In this document: piece after piece, positions 25,887 through 33,911 of the stretch | Layout: each line of letters starts with the position of its first letter | Numbering within the stretch: the first letter of the stretch is position 1 | Assembly: GCA_964511945.1 (NCBI GenBank) | Contig: CAZEHO010000008.1 | Coordinates: 35,618-99,617 of the forward strand | DNA from: CAZEHO01 sp964511945 | Lineage (GTDB): Bacteria > Actinomycetota > Acidimicrobiia > Spongiisociales > UBA11373 | Direction: 5' to 3' | Length of the DNA stretch: 64,000 nt | Notes under the pieces: model-generated | Database searches by the model: none | What the model was told of the DNA's origin: nothing | What the model saw: only the letters and a program-made list of their open reading frames with translations | Program-made: the position numbers and the translations under genes

Positions 25887-27860
25887 TCAGCCGGTGTTCG
25901 CAGCCGCCACCCACTCGTCGATCATCCGGGCCAGCACCGCGAGCGGAACGGAGCCGCTGCCGAGCACGACATCGTGGAATGCCTTGATATCAAACGCGTC
26001 ACCGAGGGCTTCCTCGGCACGGGACCGCCCGGCGAGGATCTCCAGCATCCCGATCTTGTAGCCGGTGGCCTGGCCGGGAAGCACCACGTAGCGGTCCACT
26101 TCGCCGTCGGCGCCCCCGCCGGGCTGGCCCATCGCCTCCCGCATGTAGGCCTTGGCCTCCGCCCGCGTCCATCGGAGCGCATGAATCCCGGTGTCGGTCA
26201 CCAGCCTCACCGCCCGCAGGAGTTCCAGGTTCAGCCGGCCGACATCCCCGTACGGGTCGTCGTCGTACAGCCCCATCTCGGTGGCCAGGTACTCGGCATA
26301 CAGCGCCCAGCCCTCGACGTAACCGTTGAAGAGGACGATCGATTGGAAGAGCGGCAGGCCGAGCTCCTGGGCCAGGGCGATCTGGAAGTGGTGACCGGGG
26401 ATCCCTTCGTGATAGGCGATGGTGGGCATCCGAGCGCGGTCTACCCGCGACGGTGCAGCGCCGGTGTGGAACGCTCCCGGTCGGGTTCCGTCGAGCGAAC
26501 CCGACGAGTAGTACCCGCCACCGCCGCCGAACGACAGCTCGGGAATCACCGCAAGCGGGGCGGAGGGCTGCAGGCCGAAGTAGTCACCGACCCGGGCCGC
26601 CGCCCCGGCAAGCAACTCCTCGTAACGCTCCACGAGCGGATCCGGACCGCCGGTCCGGATGTCGATGAACCCACTGTCGTTGCGGATCCGCTCCATGCTG
26701 TCGGCGAAGCTCTCGTCGAGCGAGTACCCCAGCTCGACGAAGTGGCCCCGCATCTCATCCTGGATCCGGGCGACCTCGGCCAGTCCGAGTTCGTGGATCT
26801 CCCCGGGCGTCAGATCGGTCGAGGTCTCCTTGCGCAGCATATGGGCGTAGTAGGCCTCCCCGTCCGGCAAAGCCCAGGCGCCGGCGTCCGATGTGGCGAT
26901 CGTCCCCAGCCGCTGCAGCCCGGCGATCAGATCGAACCAGGCCGGTATGAACGATTCCCGCAGCTGCTGCTCGACCGCGTCGAGGAGCACCTCCCGGCCG
27001 ACGTCACCGAGATCCGGAAGCTCGGCAATCCGATCGGCGAACACGGCGTAGATCTCGACCTGGGTTGGGTCAACGGAGGAGGGATCGGAGCTCGATCGCT
27101 GCACCTGCCGGCCCATGTCGGCAATCGCCATCTGGATGATGAAGTCCGGCGCAACGATCCCCATCGACTCCCTGATCCGCAAGCCTTCGAGCACCTGGCC
27201 GGCTTGATGCCGGACCTGCGAGAGTGCGACCACGAAGCCCTCGGCGTCCTCGACGGTGTTCAGCGGGAACCCGTCGGTGAAGTAACTGAAGGTGTTGAAG
27301 TGATAGCTTCGGATGAATTGGTGGAGCAGGTAGTCGTGGTATGCGAACGGATGGCCGCGCACCAGGTCGTCGAGATACCACTCGTAGGCGTCGTACACGA
27401 CCTGCTGCTTCGGATCGAGTGCCGAGCGGTCGTAGGTGGAAAGCAAGCCGAGCAGCTCCGCCTCGAGCGCCATCGTCTCCCGGAGGTAGGCATCGGAGAG
27501 ATCGTCGAGACGGTCGTTGCGAAAGCCGTACCAGTCTGCGATGCCCATCTCCGAGACCAACTGTGGACTGCGGAACAGCAGGGCCTCGAATGAGGCCTCG
27601 ACGAACTCGTCGAATCCGAGGTCGGTGAGACCAGTCGGGGCCGTGTTCGCCGGCTCGGCGGTTGACGTCGTCGACGGCACGGCTATCGAACTCGACTGCG
27701 GCACGGTCGCAACGGTGGAAGCACTTGCACCGTCGGTCGTAGTGGGGGCTGGCGTCGTGGTGAGGATGGCCGTCGGAGGCGGCTCCACAGGCTCGCTCGA
27801 GCAGGCTCCGGCGGCCAGGAGACCGACGAGCCCTACTGCCAGCATCCTGCGTGCGGTCAC
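25887..27860 (-). CDS. DUF885 metallopeptidase-like lipoprotein
   Basis: 657 residues from GTG 27860 (AGGGGA about 9 bp upstream). Signal ends LAAGAC (Cys20), then a Pro/Thr/Ser linker to about residue 75, then a DUF885 domain. The zinc motif is YHEGIPGHHFQ (His-Glu-x-x-x-x-His-His form typical of DUF885), with a downstream Glu in NGYVEGWALYAEYLA. Probably an extracellular peptidase of carboxypeptidase-like fold. The lipobox is loose (Ala at -3). It ends 76 bp before the SH3 pair. Confidence 0.88.
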   Translation of the reverse strand: MTARRMLAVGLVGLLAAGACSSEPVEPPPTAILTTTPAPTTTDGASASTVATVPQSSSIAVPSTTSTAEPANTAPTGLTDLGFDEFVEASFEALLFRSPQLVSEMGIADWYGFRNDRLDDLSDAYLRETMALEAELLGLLSTYDRSALDPKQQVVYDAYEWYLDDLVRGHPFAYHDYLLHQFIRSYHFNTFSYFTDGFPLNTVEDAEGFVVALSQVRHQAGQVLEGLRIRESMGIVAPDFIIQMAIADMGRQVQRSSSDPSSVDPTQVEIYAVFADRIAELPDLGDVGREVLLDAVEQQLRESFIPAWFDLIAGLQRLGTIATSDAGAWALPDGEAYYAHMLRKETSTDLTPGEIHELGLAEVARIQDEMRGHFVELGYSLDESFADSMERIRNDSGFIDIRTGGPDPLVERYEELLAGAAARVGDYFGLQPSAPLAVIPELSFGGGGGYYSSGSLDGTRPGAFHTGAAPSRVDRARMPTIAYHEGIPGHHFQIALAQELGLPLFQSIVLFNGYVEGWALYAEYLATEMGLYDDDPYGDVGRLNLELLRAVRLVTDTGIHALRWTRAEAKAYMREAMGQPGGGADGEVDRYVVLPGQATGYKIGMLEILAGRSRAEEALGDAFDIKAFHDVVLGSGSVPLAVLARMIDEWVAAANTG

Positions 27861-28016
27861 GAACCAATTCCCCTGCGCTGTCTTCCTCCAGCCTATGACC
27901 CTCCCCGCATACCGCCGTTCCCGGCCGACCGGCAACGGTGAACGATCCGCGAGGTCCCGGCCAATCGGGACTTCCGGCCCCACGCGGACTCAGTTCCCAT
28001 GTGGCATTCTTCTGGC

Positions 28017-28733
28017 ATGCCTGAACAATCGGCGTCAGTTCTCGCAGGTGTGCCAGAACTCCCGGTGACGACCGAGAGCGAGCAGATGTACCTGATCACC
28101 GTGGCGCGCGCCGCCGAAGAGGGAGCGTCCGGGCCGGTCCCGGTCGGAGCCCTGGCCGACTCGCTCGGCGTCTCGGTGGCCTCGGCGAACGAGATGATTC
28201 GCAAGCTCGCCGGCAAGGAACTCGTCGAATACCTCCCCTACAAGGGTGTTGAACTCACCGCCGTCGGAAACCTCGTGGCCGGGCGGGTGCTGCGGACGCG
28301 GCGGCTGTGGGCGACGTTCCTGGCGGCCCACCTGGATTTCAGCCCGGGCGAGGCCGACGCCCTGGCCTGCCACCTCGAGCACGTCACCCCGCCCGATGCA
28401 GCGGAGCGCCTCGCCGCCTTCCTCGGTGATCCCCAAGCAGGTCCGCTCGGCAAGCCGATTCCGCCGGATGCCGGCAACGCGACGGCCCGTTCGACCACGC
28501 GTCTCTCGGCCATGCCGGCCGGAAGCACGGCCGAAGTGTTCTCGATCGCCCCGCCCCCGACAGCAGCTGGATTCTTCGCAGCAGAAGGCATCGTCCCGGG
28601 AGCGGTGCTCGAGGTTCGGGCAACCGGTGCTTCCGGAGTGCTCATCGACGTCTCCGGTTCGGCGGTGCATCTCACGGCCGAATTGGCCGCAACGGTGGAG
28701 GTCGGCGAAGGGGATCCGAATGGCGCCCGCTAG
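28017..28733 (+). CDS. DtxR-family metal-dependent regulator
   Basis: 238 residues. N-terminal winged helix (ADSLGVSVASANEMIRKLAGKELVEYLPYKGVELT), dimerisation part with WATFLAAHL and ALACHLEHVTP (metal-ligand Cys/His/Glu), and a C-terminal SH3-like FeoA domain (about 165-230). It senses Fe(II) or Mn(II) and likely controls the feoABC genes it overlaps. ATG 28017 is preferred over ATG 27999 because the conserved part starts there and a CATTCT box lies 6 nt upstream. Confidence 0.88.
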   Translation: MPEQSASVLAGVPELPVTTESEQMYLITVARAAEEGASGPVPVGALADSLGVSVASANEMIRKLAGKELVEYLPYKGVELTAVGNLVAGRVLRTRRLWATFLAAHLDFSPGEADALACHLEHVTPPDAAERLAAFLGDPQAGPLGKPIPPDAGNATARSTTRLSAMPAGSTAEVFSIAPPPTAAGFFAAEGIVPGAVLEVRATGASGVLIDVSGSAVHLTAELAATVEVGEGDPNGAR

Positions 28734-29007
28734 ACGCCGCTGTTGTCGTAACGGAATCTGCGACCGCCACCGGCGGCATAACGGGGGCCTGACCATCGAT
28801 GCCGTTTCACCCGGCGACCGCGTTCGAGTCATCCGGGTCCACGGCGGCCGCCGGTTGGTCCACCGCCTCGCGGCGCTCGGCATCGTTCCGGGTTCCGTGG
28901 TGACGGTCGCCCGGCCGACCGGACCCTCGATCATCTCGATTGGGGGAGCCCGGATCGCAGTCGGCCGTCAGGCGGCGGCAGCGGTAGAGGTCGAGGACAC
29001 CGAATGA
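28720..29007 (+). CDS. feoA: FeoA, with Cys/His-rich N-terminal extension
   Basis: 95 residues. Residues 24-95 are the SH3-like FeoA core (SPGDRVRVIRVHGG, HRLAALGIVPGSVVTV). Residues 1-23 add a basic piece with Cys8, Cys9, Cys14, His17 and His20, not usual for FeoA. No other ATG/GTG/TTG lies between 28720 and the core, and AAGGGGA precedes the ATG, so the extension seems real. It overlaps the regulator by 14 bp and feoB by 4 bp. FeoA assists FeoB ferrous iron uptake. Confidence 0.85.
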   Translation: MAPARRRCCRNGICDRHRRHNGGLTIDAVSPGDRVRVIRVHGGRRLVHRLAALGIVPGSVVTVARPTGPSIISIGGARIAVGRQAAAAVEVEDTE

Positions 29008-31202
29008 CCCGGACCGTTGCCATTGCGGGGTGTCCCAATGCCGGCAAGACCACCCTGTTCAACCGTCTCGCCGGCGCCAACCAGACCGTCGGGAACTGGC
29101 CGGGCCAGACCGTCGAGCGTCATGAAGGGGTCGTACGGACCAACGACAGCGAGTTCCGTCTCGTCGACCTCCCCGGCACCTACGGACTCGTAGCCGTGTC
29201 CGCCGAAGAGTCGATTGCCACCGGGTTCCTCAGCCGGGAGCGCCCGGCCGCCGTGATCACCGTGATCGATGCCACCCGCCTGAGCTCCGGCATCCATCTG
29301 GTGGCCCAGATCGCCGAAGCCGGGCTCCGGCAGGTCGTCGCGCTCAACATGACCGATGTCGCCGAGCGGCGCGGAATAACCATCGACACCGGGGTCCTCG
29401 GAGATGCACTGGGGGTGACGGTGATTCGTACCGTCGCACGCCGCGGAGACGGCGTCGACGCCCTGATCGGGGCAATGGCCGAGGCCGCCGACACGTTGGA
29501 ATCGGCGCCGGCTCTGGTGCGTGATTACGGTGCCGTCCTCGAGCGGCACCTCGGTGGTGTGGTCGAAGACATCATCGGGGCTCCCGAGGTCGGGCGGATC
29601 GGACCGCCTCGCTGGGTCGCTCTGCAACTGCTCGCCGGTGATAAGCAGGCGAGCGACCGGGTTGGGTCGGCGCCCGGAGGGACTCGGGTGGTGGCGGCGG
29701 CCCGGCGCGCCGCAGCAGGCATCGAGTCCGGGATCGGGTTCGACGTCGAGGTCGCTGTTGCCGAGCGGAGGTTCGACTGGGTCTCGGAGCTCGTCGACCG
29801 CGCAACCGGTCCAGAGCAAGCTGGTCCGACCTGGTCGGACCGGTTCGATCGAGTCCTCACCCACCGGTTCCTGGGGCTGCCGGTGTTCTTCCTGGTCATG
29901 TGGGTGGTGCTCCGAGTGACTGCCGATGTCACCGCCCCCTTCCTCGATTGGGTGGACGCAACGATTTCCGGCCCGGTGGCGCGGTGGGCGATCTCCCTGC
30001 TCGAGGCGATCTCCCTTGATGGCGGCTGGGTCGAAAGCCTGGTCGTGAACGGCGTTCTCGCCGGAGTCGGCGGTGTCCTCGTGTTCGTGCCGGTGCTCTT
30101 CGGGCTGTACCTGATGCTCGCGGTGCTGGAGGACTCCGGGTACATGGCCCGCGCAGCTGCGGTCATGGACCGGGCGATGCGCACCGTCGGCATCCCGGGC
30201 AAGGCGTTCCTGCCACTCATGGTCGGCTTTGGATGCACCGTTCCGGCGATCTACGCCACGAGGACCCTCGACTCCTCCCGGGATCGTCTGCTCACCGGAT
30301 TGCTGACGCCATTCATGTCGTGCGGCGCCCGGCTGCCGGTGTACGTGCTGCTAGCCGGTGTGTTCTTCGCCGGCCAGCGCAGCTCGATCGTGTTCCTGAT
30401 GTACGTCCTGGGCATCGGCGTTTCCGCGGTGGTCGGATTCCTCCTCTCCCGGACGGTGCTCCGCGAGACCGAGCCGGTTCCGTTCGTGATGGTGCTCCCG
30501 GAGTTCCGGCTGCCGAATGTGCGGACCGTCTGGGCATTGGTCCGCCAGCGCACCTGGGAGTTCATCAAGGGCGCCGGCACGATCATCCTGGTGGCCAGCA
30601 TCGCCGTGTGGCTCCTGCTCGCCATACCGATCGGGGGCGGCCGGTTTGCCGAAACGGACGTCGAGGACAGCGCCTTCGGAGGTGCTGCCAAGCTGGCCGG
30701 CCCGGTGCTCGGGCCCCTTGGATTCGGAGATTGGGAGCAGTCGGGAGCCCTCATCTCGGGGTTCGTCGCCAAGGAGGTCGTGGTCAGCACCATGGCGCAG
30801 CTCTATGCCGACGACACCGAGGAGGCAGCACCCGGCGGATCCATCGGGGACGATGTCCGGGAGATCGGATCGAGCTTCGTCGACGCTGCGGAGGACACCC
30901 TGCGGGCGATCCCCGGAGTCATCGGCCTCGACTTCCTCGATCTCAGCGATGACTCGTCGAGCGAACTGCAGACCGCTATCCGGTCCTCGTTCGAGAACAG
31001 CAGCGGCGGGCATGCCAGGTCGGCCGGGCTCGCCTTCATGGTCTTCGTGCTGCTCTACACCCCCTGCATGGCCGCAGTGGCCGCGTTCCGTCAGGAGTTC
31101 GGGACCCGCTGGATGTGGATCAGCGTGACCGGCCAGTTCGTGGTGGCATGGATCGGCGCGGCCGCGGCGTTCTACGGCGGACGTCTGGTTGGGCTCGGAT
31201 GA
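29004..31202 (+). CDS. feoB: Ferrous iron transporter FeoB
   Basis: 732 residues. N-terminal G domain: GCPNAGKTT (9-17; Cys where Asn is usual), DLPGTYG, NMTD. Then GDI-like helices and two Gate regions with FGCTVPAIYATRTL and PCMAAVAAFRQEFGT. Imports Fe(II) through the cytoplasmic membrane. Starts within the feoA stop (ATGA) and overlaps feoC. Length is slightly below E. coli FeoB. Confidence 0.95.
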   Translation: MTRTVAIAGCPNAGKTTLFNRLAGANQTVGNWPGQTVERHEGVVRTNDSEFRLVDLPGTYGLVAVSAEESIATGFLSRERPAAVITVIDATRLSSGIHLVAQIAEAGLRQVVALNMTDVAERRGITIDTGVLGDALGVTVIRTVARRGDGVDALIGAMAEAADTLESAPALVRDYGAVLERHLGGVVEDIIGAPEVGRIGPPRWVALQLLAGDKQASDRVGSAPGGTRVVAAARRAAAGIESGIGFDVEVAVAERRFDWVSELVDRATGPEQAGPTWSDRFDRVLTHRFLGLPVFFLVMWVVLRVTADVTAPFLDWVDATISGPVARWAISLLEAISLDGGWVESLVVNGVLAGVGGVLVFVPVLFGLYLMLAVLEDSGYMARAAAVMDRAMRTVGIPGKAFLPLMVGFGCTVPAIYATRTLDSSRDRLLTGLLTPFMSCGARLPVYVLLAGVFFAGQRSSIVFLMYVLGIGVSAVVGFLLSRTVLRETEPVPFVMVLPEFRLPNVRTVWALVRQRTWEFIKGAGTIILVASIAVWLLLAIPIGGGRFAETDVEDSAFGGAAKLAGPVLGPLGFGDWEQSGALISGFVAKEVVVSTMAQLYADDTEEAAPGGSIGDDVREIGSSFVDAAEDTLRAIPGVIGLDFLDLSDDSSSELQTAIRSSFENSSGGHARSAGLAFMVFVLLYTPCMAAVAAFRQEFGTRWMWISVTGQFVVAWIGAAAAFYGGRLVGLG

Positions 31203-31471
31203 AACTCGCCGCTCTGCTTCGCGAAATCCACCGAAGTGCCGGCGCGGTCACCGTCGGCGAGTTGGCCGCCCGGCTCGGCACCACCCCGGGCACCATCGCC
31301 GACATGCTCGCGGCTCTGCGGGCTGCGGGCCGGATCGGCCCGGAAGGTGCCAACCAGCCCGGCACCCACCAGTGCGCCTCCACGGGTACATGCGGCATCA
31401 CCTGCTCCGGGCCGGACGATTGCCCGTTCACGGTGAATCTCGGGCCCACCCTCGAAATCAGACGGCGCTGA
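31199..31471 (+). CDS. feoC: FeoC-like winged-helix protein with four-Cys cluster
   Basis: 90 residues: winged helix (1-48) followed by C59-x5-C65-x3-C69-x5-C75, suited to an iron-sulfur cluster. FeoC stabilises or regulates FeoB. ATGA overlap with the feoB stop. It ends 8 bp before the converging lipoprotein gene at 31480. Confidence 0.85.
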   Translation: MKLAALLREIHRSAGAVTVGELAARLGTTPGTIADMLAALRAAGRIGPEGANQPGTHQCASTGTCGITCSGPDDCPFTVNLGPTLEIRRR

Positions 31472-31479
31472 GAGGCGCC

Positions 31480-32241
31480 CTACTCACCACACCCGATTCC
31501 ACCCTGCACGGAAAGCACGACGTCTCCCGCCCCGGTGCCCGAGATCCACCCCGAAAGCCCCTCAGCACCTGGTCCGTCCACGCGATAGCCCCAATCACCG
31601 ACAACCCAGGGACTCTCGAAGAAGACGACGCCGGGATAGAGAGCTTGCAGTTCGGACACCTTGGTGCCCACCGTGAGGTCGGGCGGGCTGATCGGCACCG
31701 CCGTCGCCCCGTTGTAGCTGTAGCTGTAGAAGTGCTCCGCGCCGGCGGGAGCGAAGAGATCGCCGGTGGTGAACTGCACCTGGAAGTCGAACAGCTCCAC
31801 CCCGAAGTCCACGAACCGGTTCATCGGTCCGGGGCACAACGGTTCATCGATCCAGCCGGTATCGCGCATCGGTGGACCAAACAAAGCGGTCAGGGTCGCG
31901 ACGACGACATCGTCGTCCTCACCAAACAACGCGACGCCGAGGCCGTCCGGTTCGAACAACAGCGCCGGCGGTGGCAGGGTCGTCGTGGTGGTGGTCGTGG
32001 TCGTCGTCGTGGTGGTGGTCGACGTCGTCGTCGTGGTGGTCGAAGTGGTGGTGGTCGATGCGGTCGTGGTCGGTGCAGCAGTGGTGGTGGTCGTTGCCGC
32101 GGTTGTTGCCGGCGCTGCGGTGGTCGAGGACGCCTGCGTCACCGAAGTTTGCGGCTGCGAGATGAACGGGTTCCCACCATCGTCACCGCAGGCCGCGATC
32201 ACCATCACCAGACCAAGAAGCAGAGTCACCAGACGTTTCAC
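31480..32241 (-). CDS. Thr-rich lipoprotein of unknown function
   Basis: 253 residues from GTG 32241. Lipoprotein signal ends VIAAC (Cys18). A long Ser/Thr linker covers about 35-88, and the folded part has LCPGPMNRFVDFGVELFDFQVQF and Cys near the C-terminus. No family recognised. Last gene of a minus-strand run that begins at 47717; it lies 55 bp after the GNAT gene. Confidence 0.8.
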   Translation of the reverse strand: MKRLVTLLLGLVMVIAACGDDGGNPFISQPQTSVTQASSTTAAPATTAATTTTTAAPTTTASTTTTSTTTTTTSTTTTTTTTTTTTTTLPPPALLFEPDGLGVALFGEDDDVVVATLTALFGPPMRDTGWIDEPLCPGPMNRFVDFGVELFDFQVQFTTGDLFAPAGAEHFYSYSYNGATAVPISPPDLTVGTKVSELQALYPGVVFFESPWVVGDWGYRVDGPGAEGLSGWISGTGAGDVVLSVQGGIGCGE

Positions 32242-32296
32242 CCGAACCCCCGTAGTGGATACCCGGCAACTTACCGGTGTCGGTGCGTCGGCGCAC

Positions 32297-33049
32297 TCAC
32301 TTCAACACCACAGCGGCCAGAGACAACACCTCCCGAAATCGCAATCCAAGTGCCAGATTGCGAGAGGCCGGCGCATCCCAGTTGCACCGATACAGCGGCA
32401 CCCGGCCTCTGGCGAAGACCTCCTCACTCAACGCGACCACAGCCGCCCTGCCCCACCCGAGCTTGCGCCGGTCGGCTCGCGCCAGAACGCCGATATCACC
32501 GAAGGTGCCATCCACGTCCCACGGTCGTTCGCCGGCACACACCGCGAGACGGCCGGCATCGTCGATCAGGCCCACGATGTGTGGGTCCAGATCATCGAGC
32601 TCCAGCTCGGCGGCATCGGCATCCTCTGGATCGCTCCCCTCGATGAGTTCCGCGATCAAGGCTCGATCGGAGGTATCCCCAGGGTCGAGCCGGACCCGCG
32701 AGGCGTCTTCCGGGATTCCAGTCACCGGCAGTGCCTCCGGATCGACCAGGTGGCTCCACGCTCCCCCGAGGTACTCGGCGCCGTGATCGGCAGCCCACCG
32801 CTCCATCGTGCCGATGTCGAGCCTTGCAGAAGCGCTGGCCAGATCATCGACCTGCCCGGTGACTCCCGGGTCACACCAAACGATGACGTGGAGTCCAATG
32901 TGATACGCGCTGACCAACCGGCTGTCGCGACGGTCCTCCGACGACACCACGGTCGTCCCTGCTCGGTCGAACAGGTTCGGATCGATCGCTACGGCGGCGG
33001 CGATGGCGGCTCTGAATCGCGCTTCGGCCGCAGCGAGCAACGCGGTCAC
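32297..33049 (-). CDS. GNAT-family N-acetyltransferase
   Basis: 250 residues. The C-terminal half has the acetyl-CoA loop RRKLGWGRAAVVALSEEV and the helix-strand CNWDAPASRNLALGLRFREV, as in FR47-like GNAT enzymes. The N-terminal half (about 1-130) is a divergent GNAT-like or accessory domain. Acceptor unknown. GTG start 1 bp after the upstream stop. Confidence 0.82.
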   Translation of the reverse strand: MTALLAAAEARFRAAIAAAVAIDPNLFDRAGTTVVSSEDRRDSRLVSAYHIGLHVIVWCDPGVTGQVDDLASASARLDIGTMERWAADHGAEYLGGAWSHLVDPEALPVTGIPEDASRVRLDPGDTSDRALIAELIEGSDPEDADAAELELDDLDPHIVGLIDDAGRLAVCAGERPWDVDGTFGDIGVLARADRRKLGWGRAAVVALSEEVFARGRVPLYRCNWDAPASRNLALGLRFREVLSLAAVVLK

Positions 33050-33050
33050 C

Positions 33051-33854
33051 TCAGTTCAGCGGGCCGAGCAGCCGGAACGAGGTCTGAATGGCCTCGAACG
33101 CCTCCACGTCTGCCTGAGTGACGAGAGACACCTCGACCACGACAAGGGCACCGCCCTCGTACGGCTCCGCAGCGATGGTCACGAAGACCGCCGTGCCACC
33201 ACAATCGACCCAGATGTCGACGAGTCCGGCGTATTCACCATCGTCGTAGTCTTCACGGCCCCAGTGGACACAATCCACCGAGAAGTCGCTGATATCCAGC
33301 CATTCGTCGACAGTGCCCGGGTACAGGTCGGTGGCGCCGAAGAACATCCCCGGCGCACTCCAGTTGGCCAGGTACGCGTCGTAGTCCGGGGCGGAACCCA
33401 TCCCCGGTCCGATGATCTCGTCGTCGAGCAGCCACCCGTCGCCCCAGCGATCCAGCCATTCCGCCGGAACTCGCACCTCGAGCAACCCGGTGTCGTCGGT
33501 GAGCAGTTCGAACCCCGAGTACGGCGTGCCGGAGGGAAGCGCAGCGGTGGGACTGTCCGGGACGGTCGTGGTGGTAGTGGTCGTCGTCGAGGTCGTCGTC
33601 GTGCTGGTGGTCGTCGTGCTCGTGGTCGTAGAGGTGGTTGTGGTGGATGAGGTGGTCGTCGTTGTCGGGGCAGTGGTCGTGGTCGTCGGGGTAGTGGTCG
33701 TCGTGGTTGTGCCCTCGGTAGTGGTGGTCGCCCGGGTCGTTGGGGGTTCGGTGGTGCCGAACAATCCCCCACCTTCGGAGGACCCGCCGCAGGCAGCCGT
33801 CACGAGCGCAGCGACGACGGCTACCAGTGCCAAACGGAACGCTGTACCTTTCAT
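33051..33854 (-). CDS. Thr-rich lipoprotein of unknown function
   Basis: 267 residues. Signal ends VTAAC (Cys22); an extreme Ser/Thr linker spans about 38-98; a 165-residue domain follows with ALPSGTPYSGFELLTDDTG, VPAEWLDRWGDGW and CVHWG. No family recognised. GGAGG lies 5 bp before the ATG. It is 57 bp after the four-paralog array. Confidence 0.8.
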   Translation of the reverse strand: MKGTAFRLALVAVVAALVTAACGGSSEGGGLFGTTEPPTTRATTTTEGTTTTTTTPTTTTTAPTTTTTSSTTTTSTTTSTTTTSTTTTSTTTTTTTTVPDSPTAALPSGTPYSGFELLTDDTGLLEVRVPAEWLDRWGDGWLLDDEIIGPGMGSAPDYDAYLANWSAPGMFFGATDLYPGTVDEWLDISDFSVDCVHWGREDYDDGEYAGLVDIWVDCGGTAVFVTIAAEPYEGGALVVVEVSLVTQADVEAFEAIQTSFRLLGPLN

Positions 33855-33911
33855 CGGCCCTCCAGAGAAACGACGCGAGTTCGCGGGAACAGCCTACGGG
33901 GTGATCGCGAT

